Shown: positions 48,985 through 60,684 of the stretch, in pieces
How positions within the stretch are numbered: position 1 is the first letter of the stretch
Layout of the letters: the number at the start of each line of letters is the position of its first letter
Assembly (NCBI RefSeq): GCF_047511655.1
Contig: NC_133401.1
Span: 13,176,001-13,240,000 of the forward strand
Length of the DNA: 64,000 nucleotides
Source: Castor canadensis
Taxonomy: Eukaryota > Chordata > Mammalia > Rodentia > Castoridae
Direction of reading: 5' to 3'
Notes under the pieces: model-generated
The model's input: the letters and a program-made list of their open reading frames with translations, nothing else
What the model was told of the DNA's origin: nothing
The model's database searches: none
Made by a program: the position numbers and the translations under genes

Positions 48985-51900
48985 TTTTAAAATTTTTTGT
49001 GCTACGGGTACATTGTGTTATTTACAAAAGTTCTTACAATATATCAAACATATCATACTGGAACTCACCCCCTCCATCATTCTTTATCCTATTTCCCCCA
49101 TTCCTGGAATAATTTCAACAGGTCTCATTTTTCCACTCACATACATGTGTGCACACTATGTGCATCATATTTACCCTCTACACTCTTTCCCTACATCCCT
49201 CTCCTCCCACTGGTAACAATCCCCAAGACAGGAATTTGTTCAGCCTGCCTGTTTCCTGATTTTGTTTTAAAACATGTTTTGTTTGTTTAAGATAAATATA
49301 CAGGGAGTTTTCTTGTGACATTTCCAAATCAACCAAAATTGATTTATCTCCTCTATTTTTATCCTTTCTATCTTAGTCCCCTTCTTATGGTGATTTCAAC
49401 AGGTTTGAAAATTCTATATTCATTTTTGTACAGAAAGTATATCAACCATATTCACCTATTTAACATCCTTTATACCCTCCCTGTCTCATATGTGACCTCC
49501 CCTTAGCATGATCTGTTTTTCATAATATTGTTTGTATTTGTATTAGGTCTATATTCCACAACATGCAGCCTTTGACCTTCTGAACCTGGTGAACTTCACT
49601 TAAGATGATATTCTCTAGTTCCACCCACTTACCTGCACATAACAAAACTCCATTCTTCTTTGTGGCTGAATAAAATTCCATTGTGTATAAATACCACATT
49701 TTCTTAGTACATTCATCAGTAAAGGGACATCTTGGCTGTCTTGATTGCTTAGCTATTTTGAATAATGCTTCAATAATCATGGGCGCACATGTGCTATTAT
49801 TATAACCTGACTTACATTCCTTCACATACATCCCTAGGAGTGGTATTGCTGAATCATATGGCAGTTCTATTTTCAGTTTTTCAAGGAGCCTCCATACAGT
49901 TTTCCATGTGGTTGTAGTAATTTACATTCCCACCAACAATGTATGAGGGTTCCTTTTCCCCGCATCCTCTCCAACATTTGTGGTTGTTTGTGTTCTTGAT
50001 GACAGCCATTCTAACAGGAGTAAGAAGGAATCTTTCTATGGATTTGCTTTGCATTTCTTTTACAGACAGAGATGTTGAGCAGCTATTCATGTGTTTTGGA
50101 GCTATTTGGACTTCTTCCATTGAAAAAGCTCTGTTTAGTCATTTGCCTATTTCTTCATTGGGTCATTGACTTTTTGGGAGTTTAGTTTTTTGAGCTCCCT
50201 GTGTACTCTGGTTAGTATTCCTTTGTCAGATGTATAGCCCACAAAGTTTTTCTCCTGTTCTGTGAGCAGCCTCTTCAGTCTGACAACCATTTCTTTTGTT
50301 GTGCAGAAGCCTTTCAAATTCCCATTCATCAGTCCTTTTTCTTAGTTGCTAAGCCATTTGAGTTCTATTTAGGAACTTATTTCTCCAGCCTATTAATTAC
50401 AGCATATTCCCTGCTCTTTCCTGCACTAGCTTCAAAGTTTCAGGTCTTATATTAAGGTTCTTAATCCACTTTGAGTTGATACCTGTACATGAATGAAAGT
50501 TGAAATACATGGATCTAGTTTCAGTTTTTTGCATGCAAATATCCAGTTTTCCCAGTAATTTTTGTTGAAGATGCTGTCTTTTCTCCATTGTAAGTTTTTG
50601 GCACCTTTGTCAAAAATCAGAAAGGCATTGCTGCCTGGATTCATATCTGAGTCTTCTATTCTTTTCCACTCTTCTTCATGTCTGTTTTTCTGCCAGTACC
50701 ATGCTATTTTTATTACTATGGTTCTGTAGTATAATTTGAAGTTGGGTATTGTGTTACCTCCAGCGTTGCTCATTTTCTTCAGCATTGCCTAGGCTCTTCA
50801 TGGTCTTTTGTGCTTCCAAATGAACTTTAAGGTTGTTTTTTCAATCTCTGTGATGAATGTCATTGGAATTTTGATAGGGATTGCATATGAACATTGTAGA
50901 TTGCTTTTGGTAATATAAACATTTTCACAATATTGATTCTGGGAATCCATGAGCATGGAAGATCTTTTCATCTTCTGTAGTCATCTTAAATTTCTTTCTT
51001 CAATGATTTATAGCTTTCCTTATAGAGTTTTTTTACATTCTTTGTTAAGTTCATTCCTTGATATTTTTGAGAAATGGAATTATTTTCCTGTATTCTTTCT
51101 CAGTCTGTTCATTGTTGAGGTATAGAAAAGCTACTGGTTTTTGTAAATTGATTTTGAATCCCAGTACTTTGCTGGATATCTAGGAATCCTTTGGTGGTGT
51201 TTATGGATCTTTTTAGGTATAAGATCATGTCATCTGCAAATAGATATACTTTGAATTCTTCCTTTCCTTTTTGTATTCCTTCTAGTTCTTCTTCCTGTCT
51301 AATGACTCTGGCTAGGAATTCTAAGACTATATTGAATAAGAGTGGAGAAAGTGGACACACTTGTCTCATTCCTGACTTTAAAGGAAATAGTTTCAGTTTT
51401 TTCCCATTTAGTATCATGTTGGATATAAGCTTGTCATATATAGCTTTTATTTTGTTGAGGTACATTCCTTCTATTCTTAGTTTCATCAGATTTTTTAACA
51501 TAAAAAGGTATTGAGCTTTATCAAAGGCTTTTTCTGCATCCATTTAGATGCTCATGCATTTTTTTTGTTATTGCTTCTGTTAATAAGCTGTATTACATTT
51601 AATGGTTTGTGTATGCTGAACCATCCCTACATCCTTGGGGTGAAACTGACTTGATCATGTTGTATGACCTTTTTGATATGTTGTTGAATTCAATTTGCCA
51701 ATATTTTATTGAGGATTTTTGCATCTAAGTTCATTAGACAGACTGGCCTTTAATTCTCTCTCTCTCTCTCTATCTCTCTCTCTTTCTCTCTCTCTCTCTT
51801 CTTTTGTTTGTTTCATTTTGTCCTTGTTTGGTTTGAGGATGAGTATAATACTGGCTTCATAGAATGAGTATGGCAGTATTCCTTCTATTTCGTGAAAATG

Positions 51901-51990
51901 TTTGAGGTGTGTTGGTACTAGTTCTTCCTTAAAGGTCTGGTAGAATTCAACAACGAATCTGTCACATTCTGGACTTTCTTTTTTGGGAGA
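48985..51990 (-). mobile_element. Family B L1, 3' half, minus strand
   Basis: The 3' terminus at 48985-49170 matches other family B ends. The minus-strand frames at 49831-49520, 50120-49881, 50785-50447 and 51543-51109 give the ORF2 tail CAPMIIEALFKIAKQSRQPR, the Cys-rich CWRGCGEKEPSYIVGGNVNY region, the GNTIPNFKLYYRTIVIKIAW block and the RT core [20 protein letters not shown] with [10 protein letters not shown]. It ends at about 51990, where a second RT segment of another L1 begins. Confidence 0.8.
51754..51801. repeat. (CT)n simple repeat
   Basis: A CT run with few interruptions inside the minus-strand L1 ORF2, absent from the same place in family A copies. Confidence 0.9.
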
Positions 51991-51992
51991 CT

Positions 51993-54900
51993 GTAATGTT
52001 GAATTTTGTCAAAGGCTTTTTCTGTATCTCTGGAGATGATCATGTGATTTTTGTCCTTGAATCTATGTATGTCTTGTACTACTTTTATTGATTTGTAAAT
52101 ATTGAATAATCCTTACATTCTTATACTTAAACTAGCCTAATCACAGCATGTGATATTTTTTCCATGTTTTCATATTCTGTTTCCAATATTTTATTAAGAA
52201 TTTTTATATCTTTGTTCACACAAGGCTATTGGTCTATAGTTTTCTCTTCATTGTCTATATCTTTTGATGATTTTGGTATCATGCTGCAACATGACTTTTA
52301 TAGAAGGTCATCCTTTACTATTTTATGGAATTATTTGAACAGAATTTGTGTTATTTCTTCTTTAAAGATTTGCAGGATTCATTAGTGAATCCACTGAACT
52401 GGTCTTCTCTTTGTTGGCAGACTTTATTACTGCTTCCATTTCATTTCTTTTTATAGCTCTGTTTTGGCTGTTTCTATCCTCTTGGTTTAAGTTTGGTAGA
52501 ACATATGTGTCTAGAAATTGTTCCATATCTCCTTAATTTCCAACTATTGAAATATACACTTTCAAAAGATTCCCTAAGTAAACTACTTTTCATTAGTATA
52601 TGTTCTAATATCCCTCCTTTCATCTTAAATTAATTTGGCTCTTCTCTGCTTTTTTTCTGATTACTTTGGCTATGGATTGGCAACCTTGGTTATCTTTTTT
52701 TAAAAACCAACTGTCTAGTTGATTTTTGTATTTTCTTCTTTTAGTCTACACTTCCATAATTTCTACCCTGATCTTCACTATTTTTTGCCATCTAAGAATC
52801 TGGGATTGGCTTATTCATTTCTTCTAAGAACTTGAGATGCATCATTAGGTTATTTATTTGAGATCTGTGATTTTTTTATGTAGGCACCAATAGCTACAAA
52901 TTTTCCACTTAAATCTGCCTTTGATGTATCTTACATGTTTGAACTTATGGTATTTTCATTTTCATTTAATTTTATGAATTTTTAAACTTCCTCCCTGAAT
53001 TCTTCAATGACCCATTTATCATTAAAAGCATATTGTTCAATCTCCACAAATTTGTGCACCTTCTGTAGCATCTCCTTCTTTTAACGTCTAATTTTCTTCC
53101 ACTGCTTCATGGACTAATACGTAATCTATTTAGAGATCTATTTGATCTGCCAAGAAGAATATGTATTCTGCCACTGTTGGATGAAATATTCTATAGATTT
53201 CTGCTAAACCATTTGATCTGCAGTGCAATTTAACTCTGAAATTTATTGATATTTTTTGTCTAGTTGACTTAACTATTGACAAAAGTGTGACATTAATGTC
53301 ACTTACTATTATTGTATCTAGACCAATGTGTCTCTTTATTCCAAGTAGTGTTGCCATTATGAAATTTGGTCCACCAATTTTTGGTACACTTACATTATTC
53401 TACGTTTTTGATGGATTGTTCCCTTTATTATTATAGAGTGATTTTTATCTCCTTTGGACTATTTTAGCCTCAAGCCAACTTTGTCAGATATGAGAATAGC
53501 TATCCCTGTTTTCTGTTGCTTCCCCATTGTTTTGTTTATTATTTCCCATCCTTTCACTTTAGTCTCTGTGTGTCTTTGCCAGAGAGGTGTGCCTCTTGCA
53601 GAAAAAAACAGCTGAATCTTGTTTTTCTCAGTCTAATCAGCAAATCTGTATCTTTTTGTTGCAGAGTCAAAACCTCTTACATTCAGGTTTATTATTAAGA
53701 GGTATTTTCTTATTCCTGTAATAGTGAGGATTTCTCCAGGTTGATTTCAGTATTGCTTGTTCTTTTCTTTCCACCTTATGCACCTTGGGTGTTTGCAGCT
53801 TTAATGAGTTGAACATATCTGATTCTTTATTAAGAACCATTTCTTCTTCTGTTGTCATCCCGAAATTTTTTTTAATGATCACTCATTAGTGTATACCACT
53901 CTTGCTCATTTATTTGTAGGCTTCTTTTACATATTTTCTGCAATTCTGGCCTAGTGCTAATGAACAGTTTCATTTTTGCTTATCGTGGAAAGTGTTATCT
54001 TGGAAGGTCAATTTTGAAGAATAACTCTGTTGGATAGAGTAGGTCTTGAAATATGTCATTCCATATTCTCCTAGCTCCAGAGTTATGAGTTATGTTGTGA
54101 GGTATGATATAATACTGATGATTTTTACCTTTGTGAATAAATTGGCATTTTTCTCTTGTACCCTCTTTTGTTCTATTGTCTTGGCATTTTAACTTTGACA
54201 TGAAGAGGTACTTTTTTGGCTCTCATCTATGTGGGGTTCTAAATGCCTCTGCTACTTAAATGTCTTTATCTTTCCCTAGAATTTGAGGACATTTCTTCTA
54301 TAATTTATTTGAATATGGTTTGTTTTGTATTTCAGCTCTTTCTTTAACCTCATGTATTCCTCAGTTTGGTCTCTTGATTGTATTCCAGAGTTCTTTAAAG
54401 TTGTATTCAGGTTTGGTTTTTTTTTCAATTATTGATGTTCAAATGTAGTATTTCTTAGACTGTGTACATATCCCTGTTATTCTCTCATATGCTTGTACAG
54501 CCTATCATTAAATATTTTCACTGTATTTTATCTTGGATTTATTGAGTTTTTCATTTCCAACCTTTCCATTTGGTTTTATTTTTCAGGTTCTAATTACCAC
54601 TGCTGAATATCTCACCATGTTGCTGGCCTTCTTATCTAGGTCCTGAACAAAAACAACCTACTGAATTGTTCTTGCTTGAATCCTCTTCATGGCCATTGAT
54701 CACTTTTATAGTAGTCTTTTGAATTCTTTTTCACATTTTTCCTTATTAGTATCCTGAATTCAGTTTTTGAGGAGCTATGGGCTTTTGAGGGAATCATGTG
54801 ACTTTGAGTTTTCATACTTCTTGTTTCTACATTGCAGTTCACACATCTGAAGAGATGGATGTCACTATGCTTGGAATCTTCTTAGTGGAAAGTCTTTGTG
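51993..54900 (-). mobile_element. Old L1, RT to ORF1 part, minus strand
   Basis: The RT block TTTTGTCAAAGGCTTTTTCT at about 52000 repeats a segment already present at 51520, so a second L1 starts here. It runs through the endonuclease (53130-53480, reverse of an EYIFFLADQIDL-like and GLNSP-like region) to ORF1 (53995-54400, RARRIWNDIFQDLLYP-like frame). It then fades into 5' sequence near 54900. It is heavily mutated. Confidence 0.7.
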
Positions 54901-55029
54901 TCATAATTGCTCATAGAAAATTATTAAAGAAATTTCTTCCTTGTCAACAAGCTCAGTTCTTCAGGCAAGAGTAAATATGTGCAACCTCTGCTGATCAGAG
55001 CCTTTTTCCTTATTTTTCAGGCTGCCTAC

Positions 55030-55560
55030 ACCCTGGACAGAACAAAAGCTGTAACTTATGCACTCTCTTTTCTTTGTAGTTCTCATCAGGTGACCATCAG
55101 TAGTGGTTTGTGGCCAGAACCCCTTGGAATACCTCTTGAAGAGAAGGACTGCAAAGACCATCCTAAAAATGGTAATTGGGGAAGTGCACAAGTCATCTTC
55201 TGCCCAGAAAGCCTTGCACAAACCATTACACAACTCTCCAAGCTGTGCCCAGCTCTTGGACTTCACGTGAACAAGATGACAGAACCAATCAGTGGCTGGC
55301 AATTGGGGCAGTTAGGCAAAACCTTGCGAGATCAACCCAGGGCCCAATGGGAAGAGAGGAGCAGAATAGGAGGAGGGTATCATTCAGTCTATAAAAAGGG
55401 AAACCCCCAGGCGCCTCCACAGATTACCTGTTTCTGGGTCCTGCTTCTCTGCTTCTTTTAGAGAGGTCTTTACTTTCACTTTTCAATAAAACACTTGCTC
55501 ACTTTCACCTTTATTCCTATCTTTAATTCTTTAAAGCAATAGAGAATAAGAACCCACATC
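55030..55560 (+). mobile_element. Solo LTR-like element (ERV1 style)
   Basis: The stretch has an LTR plan: a U3-like part with a CCAATCAGTGGCTGG box near 55283, a TATA-like TCTATAAAAAGGG at 55388-55400, a pyrimidine-rich R/U5-like part, and a polyadenylation signal AATAAAACAC at about 55485, followed by a GT/T-rich downstream stretch. No retroviral gene is next to it, so it would be a solo LTR. The borders are approximate, and no target-site duplication was identified. The 160-codon frame at 54979-55461 lies across it and is probably chance. Confidence 0.55.
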
Positions 55561-56221
55561 TGCCCAGCAAGACTGTAGCTGTGCCCTCGAGCATCACTGT
55601 TAGCTGCCCCAAATAGCTGAATGAACTAAGGCAGAATATAGAACTTAGCCTGAGTTATTTGGTATGAGTAGTCCCAAGTGTTCAAATGATGATGTTGCTA
55701 CAAGCTAGCATGGAGTGGGCAATTCAACCAACATGGGTTTGGAGCTATTGCACTGCACAATCCAGTGCAGGACCACCAATGGGCACTGCAGCATGTCAAT
55801 CTGTTGTACTGCACATAAATAGGGATAGCTAGAGGCTTTGGAGAGGAAGCTCTAAAGATTGAGGCTGGGGAAGTAGCTGGACCTGTACATCACCCATGAC
55901 CCTGGTGTTAAGAAACACAGGTCCTAAATGACATCACATTAGAGTGTTTTTCCTTGCTCCCTTACAGATGGCTTCAAAAACAATCAAACTTAAAGGAGGT
56001 GTCTCTCATGAACAAACATTAAGTGTCTTATACATCAAAGTCCAAGTTTCCACCTTACATGTTTCTCAGTGGATTTGTGTCATAAGATCTCCACTGGGAA
56101 CAGTCTGACTCATATTTTGCCACACTCTGGCAAAACTGCCACAGGGAGCCAGAGATGCTAAAAAATGCAGGAGTCTTTGATTCCCAGAGCAGTAGTCTCA
56201 GTCAAAACATTCTTACAGATG
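55561..56221. other. Unassigned non-coding stretch
   Basis: No gene or named repeat is recognised between the LTR-like block and the STYX retrocopy. Confidence 0.5.
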
Positions 56222-56498
56222 GAGACTGGCTGCCTGAGCGGTGTTGAGACTTGACAGAAGGAGACAGCAGCAGATGGGGCTGGGTATGAGCTGCCACACT
56301 CTCCTCTTCCCCACAGTCGCTGGAGTCACTACTGGAGTCTTTGGGACCTTCTTCTATGCATGTATTCTTTGTGAGCTCACCACCCGCCCACCAGCTCCCT
56401 CCACTGGCCCTCCTTTCTTTCGCTGCCATTGCCAGTGGTCAAGGGTTGGGCCAGTGGGATCACTACCCACCCCACCTACCATCCCACAGTTCCTGACC
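56222..56498 (+). other. Possible 5' UTR of the STYX retrocopy
   Basis: GC-rich sequence with trinucleotide-like patterns (AGTCGCTGGAGTCACTACTG, GGAGTCTTTGGGACC) runs into the STYX start. It looks like a CpG-decayed 5' UTR. The true left border of the retrocopy is not visible. Confidence 0.45.
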
Positions 56499-57155
56499 AT
56501 GCAAGACATGAAACTGGAGTTCCCTCCCTCTCACAGTGTAAAGAAGAATCCGAGGAGTGGCCCTACCCTATGAGACGAGAGATGCAGGAAATTTTACGTG
56601 GACTGTTTTTAGGCTCATATTCTTCTGCTATGAGAAGCAATCTACCTATACTACAGAAACATGAAATAACCCATTAATTTGCCTATGACAAAATATTGAA
56701 GGAAACTTTATTAAACCAAACTTTCAACAATTATTTTGATGTTTGCTCTTGGATATTGCAGATAATCCAGTTGAAAATATAATAGGCTTTTTCCTTATGA
56801 CTAAAGAATTTATTGAAGGGACCTTACAAAATGGAGGAAAAGTTCTTGTCCATGGAAATGCATGGATCTCCAGAAGTGCTGCCTTTGTTACTGCATACAT
56901 TACGGAAACATTTGGAATGAAGTACAAAGCTGCATTTGCTTATGTCCAAGAAAGAAGATTTTGTATTAATCCTAATGCTGGATTTGTCCATCAACTTCAG
57001 CCATCTACTTAGCAAAATTAACAACACAGATGATGTCACCACTTCAGATAGAACGGTCCTTAACTGTTCATTCTGGTACCACAGGCACTTTGAAGAGAAC
57101 ACGTGAAGAGGAAGATTTTGTAAGTGTGCAAGTGCCAGCTGCACAGCTGACATGA
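56499..57155 (+). pseudogene. STYX: STYX processed pseudogene
   Basis: STYX is a catalytically inactive dual-specificity phosphatase-like protein that binds phospho-targets. The copy starts ATG at 56499 (MQDMKLEF). It then reads QCKEESEEWPYPMRREMQEI, LFLGSYSSAM, DIADNPVENII, HGNAWISRSAAFVTAY and YVQERRFCINPNAGFVHQL, all matching STYX in order with no introns, so it came from a spliced mRNA. In STYX the phosphatase loop naturally has Gly instead of the catalytic Cys (HGNAG); here the next Gly is also changed to Trp. Disabling changes: a one-base deletion near 56520, a one-base deletion near 56676, in-frame TGA codons near 56687 and 56736, and a deletion after HQLQ near 57000. The final TGA is at 57153-57155. 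Confidence 0.93.
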
Positions 57156-58194
57156 GAAACAGTATAGAGGGTGTAAATTTCTATCTGGAAAAGAGAAAAT
57201 ACCAGAGATAATAATGTAAAATAGTGAAAATGCAAGTAGTTTATTTTTAATTATATGTTGATTCCAGACATGTTTCTCAGCAACTTGTTGAACAACATTT
57301 TAAGATGTTGGACTCCTGGAAAAGATGGCAATCGCTGATAGTTTTAGGTTTTGTTTTGTTCTGTTTTTTAAACACCTTACAGATTTGTTATAAAACAAGA
57401 AATTTGAACTTGCAAAGGTAGTATTGCAATAATACATTTTTCATACTTGAAATGTACTTGTATGATATAAAGTTATTACTTTAAACAAAATGAAAGTTAG
57501 GGGAATTTGCTTATAAATTTTGGGTTATTTATAACAACAGAATTTCCTAAAGTTTCCTTAAAAAAATTAATTGTGTTCTATATTACATTTTTTTTAAAAT
57601 TTAACAGCTCAATTTTATGATGGAGCCTCTTACAGAAACATTAACAAGATGTAGGTATCTGCCACATTTTGGGGAATAATTCAGTAACTTAATTAGCATT
57701 TCACTTTGTAAACTTCCTGATCCCTTACTAATAATCTACAAATCATGACATTACCCAACTATCCTCACTTTATTAACATAATCTAATTAATATTTCCTTT
57801 CCAATTACCTTCCTAATTTGTTCATTTTGTATTAGGAAAAAAATGGTTTAATGATCAAAGATAGATGTTTTGCTTTGCAGTACCAGATGCTCAAGAACAA
57901 GGATAGTGTTAGATTTTTCAGATGACTTTAAAAAAGGAAAGCAAATGTCATATTTGTTCTATTCAGAGTTTGCCTACTCTTTTTTACCTTTGTCCAAAAT
58001 AGTTCTAAATAGAATATAATAAACCAATATAACAATATTTTTCTAAATGAAACCCAAAAAAGTGTCTTGAATCATTAAAAGGAATTTAAATCCTCATGAT
58101 CTCTAAATTAGTATGTAGAAGAGTAAAAAATTCTTAACATTTTTCTGTAATTTCTTTTGCTTCTAAACCATAAATTAGTTTAAACTGGAAGTAT
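57156..58194 (+). other. Probable 3' UTR of the STYX retrocopy, first part
   Basis: A/T-rich sequence with no recognised repeat follows the STYX stop codon. It is continuous with the sequence after the L1 insertion (60685 on), since the same 16-base target site flanks the L1. That makes it one unit before the L1 arrived. The 3' UTR identity is inferred from position. Confidence 0.55.
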
Positions 58195-58210
58195 AAGATT
58201 TGAAGAAGCA

Positions 58211-60668
58211 CATTATAAAAGCTGTATATGACAAACCTACAGCCATCATTATACTTAACGGAGAAAAACTGAAACCATTCCCTCTAAAATCAGGAACCAG
58301 ACAAGGATGCCCACTATCTCCACTCCTACTCAACATAGTACTGGAACGTCTAGCAAGAGCAATTAGGCAAGAAGAAGGAATAAAAGGAATACAAATAGGT
58401 AAAGAAACTGTCAAAATATCCCTATTTGCAGATGACATGATCCTATACCTTAAAGACCCAAAAAACTCTACTCAGAAGCTTCTAGACATCATCAATAGCT
58501 ATAGCAAGGTAGCAGGATATAAAATCAACATAGAAAAATCATTAGCATTTCTATACACTAACAATGAGCAAACGGAAAAAGAATGTATGAAAACAATTCC
58601 ATTTACAATAGCCTCAAAAATAATCAAATACCTAGGAGTAAACCTAACAAAAGATGTGAAAGACCTCTACAAGGAAAACTATACACTTCTGAAGAAAGAG
58701 ATTGAAGAAGACTATAGAAAGTGGAGAGATCTCCCATGCTCATGGGTTGGTAGAATCAACATAGTCAAAATGTCGATAGTCCCAAAAGTAATCTACATGT
58801 TTAATGCAATTCCCATCAAAATTCCAATGACATTCATTAAAGAGATTGAAAAATCTACTGTGAAATTTATATGGAAACACAAGAGGCCACGAATAGCCAA
58901 GGCAATACTCAGTCAAAAGAACAATGCAGGAGCTATCACAATACCTGACTTCAAACTATATTACAAAGCAATAACAATAAAAACAGCATGGTACTGGCAC
59001 AAAAACACACATGAAGACCAGTGGAACAGAATAGAGGACCCAGATATGAAGCCACACAACTATAACCAACTTATCTTTGACAAAGGAGCTAAAAATATAC
59101 GATGGAGAAAAAGCAGCCTCTTCAACAAAAACTGCTGGGTAAACTGGTTAGCAGTCTGCAAAAAACTGAAACTAGATCCATGTATATCACCCTATACCAA
59201 GATTAACTCAAAATGGATCAAGGATCTTAATATCAGACCACAAACTCTAAAGTTGATACAGGAAAGAGTAGGAAATACTCTGGAGTTAGTAGGTATAGGT
59301 AAGAACTTTCTCAACAAAACCCCAGCACCACAGCAACTAAGAGATAGCATAGATAAATGGGACCTCATAAAGCTAAAAAGCTTTTGTTCATCAAAAGAAA
59401 TGGTCTCTAAACTGAAAAGAACACCCACAGAGTGGGAGAAAATATTGCCAGCTATACATCAGAGAAAGGACTGATAACCAGAATATATAGGGAACTTAAA
59501 AGACTAAATTCTCCCAAAACTAATGAACCAATAAAGAAATGGGCAAGTGAACTAAACAGAACTTTCTCAAAAGAAGAAATTCAAATGGCCAGAAAACACA
59601 TGAAAAAATGCTCACCATCTCTAGCAATAAAGGAAATGCAAATCAAAACCATGCTAAGATTCTACCTCACCCCTGTTAGAATAGCCATCATTAGCAACAC
59701 CACCAACAACAGGTGTAGGCGAGGATGTGGGGAAAAAGGAACCCTCATACACCGTTGGTGGGAATGTAAACTAGTACAACCACTCTGGAAAAAAAATTTG
59801 GAGGCTACTTAAAAAGCTAGACATTGATCTATCATTTGATCCAGCAATACCACTCTTGGGGATATACCCGAAAGACTGTGACACAGGTTACTCCAGAGGC
59901 ACCTGCACACCCATGTTTATTGCGGCACTATTCACAATAGGCAAGTTATGGAAACAGCCAAGATGCCCCACCACTGACGAATGGATTAAGAAGATGTGGT
60001 ATCTATTCACAATGGAATTTTATGCAGCCATGAAGAAGAATGAAATGTTATCATTCGCTGGTAAATGGATGGAATTGGAGAACATCATTCTGAGTGAGGT
60101 TAGCCTGGCCCAAAACACCAAAAATCGTATGTTCTCCCTCATATGTGGACATTAGATCAAGGGCAAACACAACAATGGGATTGGACTTTGAGCACATGAT
60201 AAAAGTGAGAGCACACAAGGGAGGGGTGAGGATAGGTAAGACACCTAAAAAATTAGCTAGTATTTGTTGCCCTTCACACAGAGAAACTAAAGCAGATACC
60301 TTAAAAGCAACTGAGGCCAATAGGAAAAGGGGACCAGGAACTAGAGAAAAGGTTAGATCAAAAAGAATTAACCTAGAAGGTAACACACATGCACAGGAAA
60401 TCAATGTGAGTCAATGCCCTGTATAGCTATCTTTATCTCAACCAGCAAAAACCCTGTTCCTATTATTGCTTATACACTCTCTACAACAAAATTAGAAATA
60501 AGGGCAAAATAGATTCTGCTGGATATTGAGGGGGTGGGGGGAAGAGAGAGGGGGTGGAGTGGGTGGTAAGGGAGGGGGTTTGGGCAGGGAGGAGAAATGA
60601 CCCAAGCCTTGTATGCACATATGAATAATAAAAGAAAAAAAAGAATTAACCTAGAAGGTAAAAAAAAA
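58211..60668 (+). mobile_element. Family A L1, 5' truncated, copy 4, with TSD
   Basis: The insertion starts in the ORF2 RT region (CATTATAAAAGCTGTATATG) and ends with two A-runs. It is flanked by AAGATTTGAAGAAGCA at 58195-58210 and 60669-60684, a 16 bp target-site duplication. It is nearly identical to copy 3 over the shared 2.4 kb. The 3' UTR is 60156-60630. After the first A-run there is an extra AGAATTAACCTAGAAGGT (60642-60659), which is also found inside the L1 3' UTR at about 60364-60382. A second A-run follows. Confidence 0.95.
58212..60155 (+). pseudogene. Family A L1 ORF2 carboxyl part, copy 4
   Basis: This is the longest clean L1 frame in the window, open to 59474. It shows [35 protein letters not shown] with FADD at 58425-58436, the thumb and connection region ([20 protein letters not shown]), and [21 protein letters not shown] one-base loss near 59446 shifts the frame. 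The Cys-rich tail [19 protein letters not shown] has the first Cys and the His of the motif changed. A further shift in an A-run lies near 59793. The stop codon is at 60153-60155. Confidence 0.9.
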
Positions 60669-60684
60669 AAGATTTGAAGAAGCA

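Noticed and set aside
54979..55461. 160-codon frame that looks gene-like at first sight
   Set aside because: It spans an LTR-like block with TATA and CCAAT elements; no homologous domain is visible.
56202..56429. 75-codon minus-strand frame, Ser/Asp/Glu rich
   Set aside because: It is antisense to the likely STYX 5' UTR; GC-rich trinucleotide content explains the open frame.
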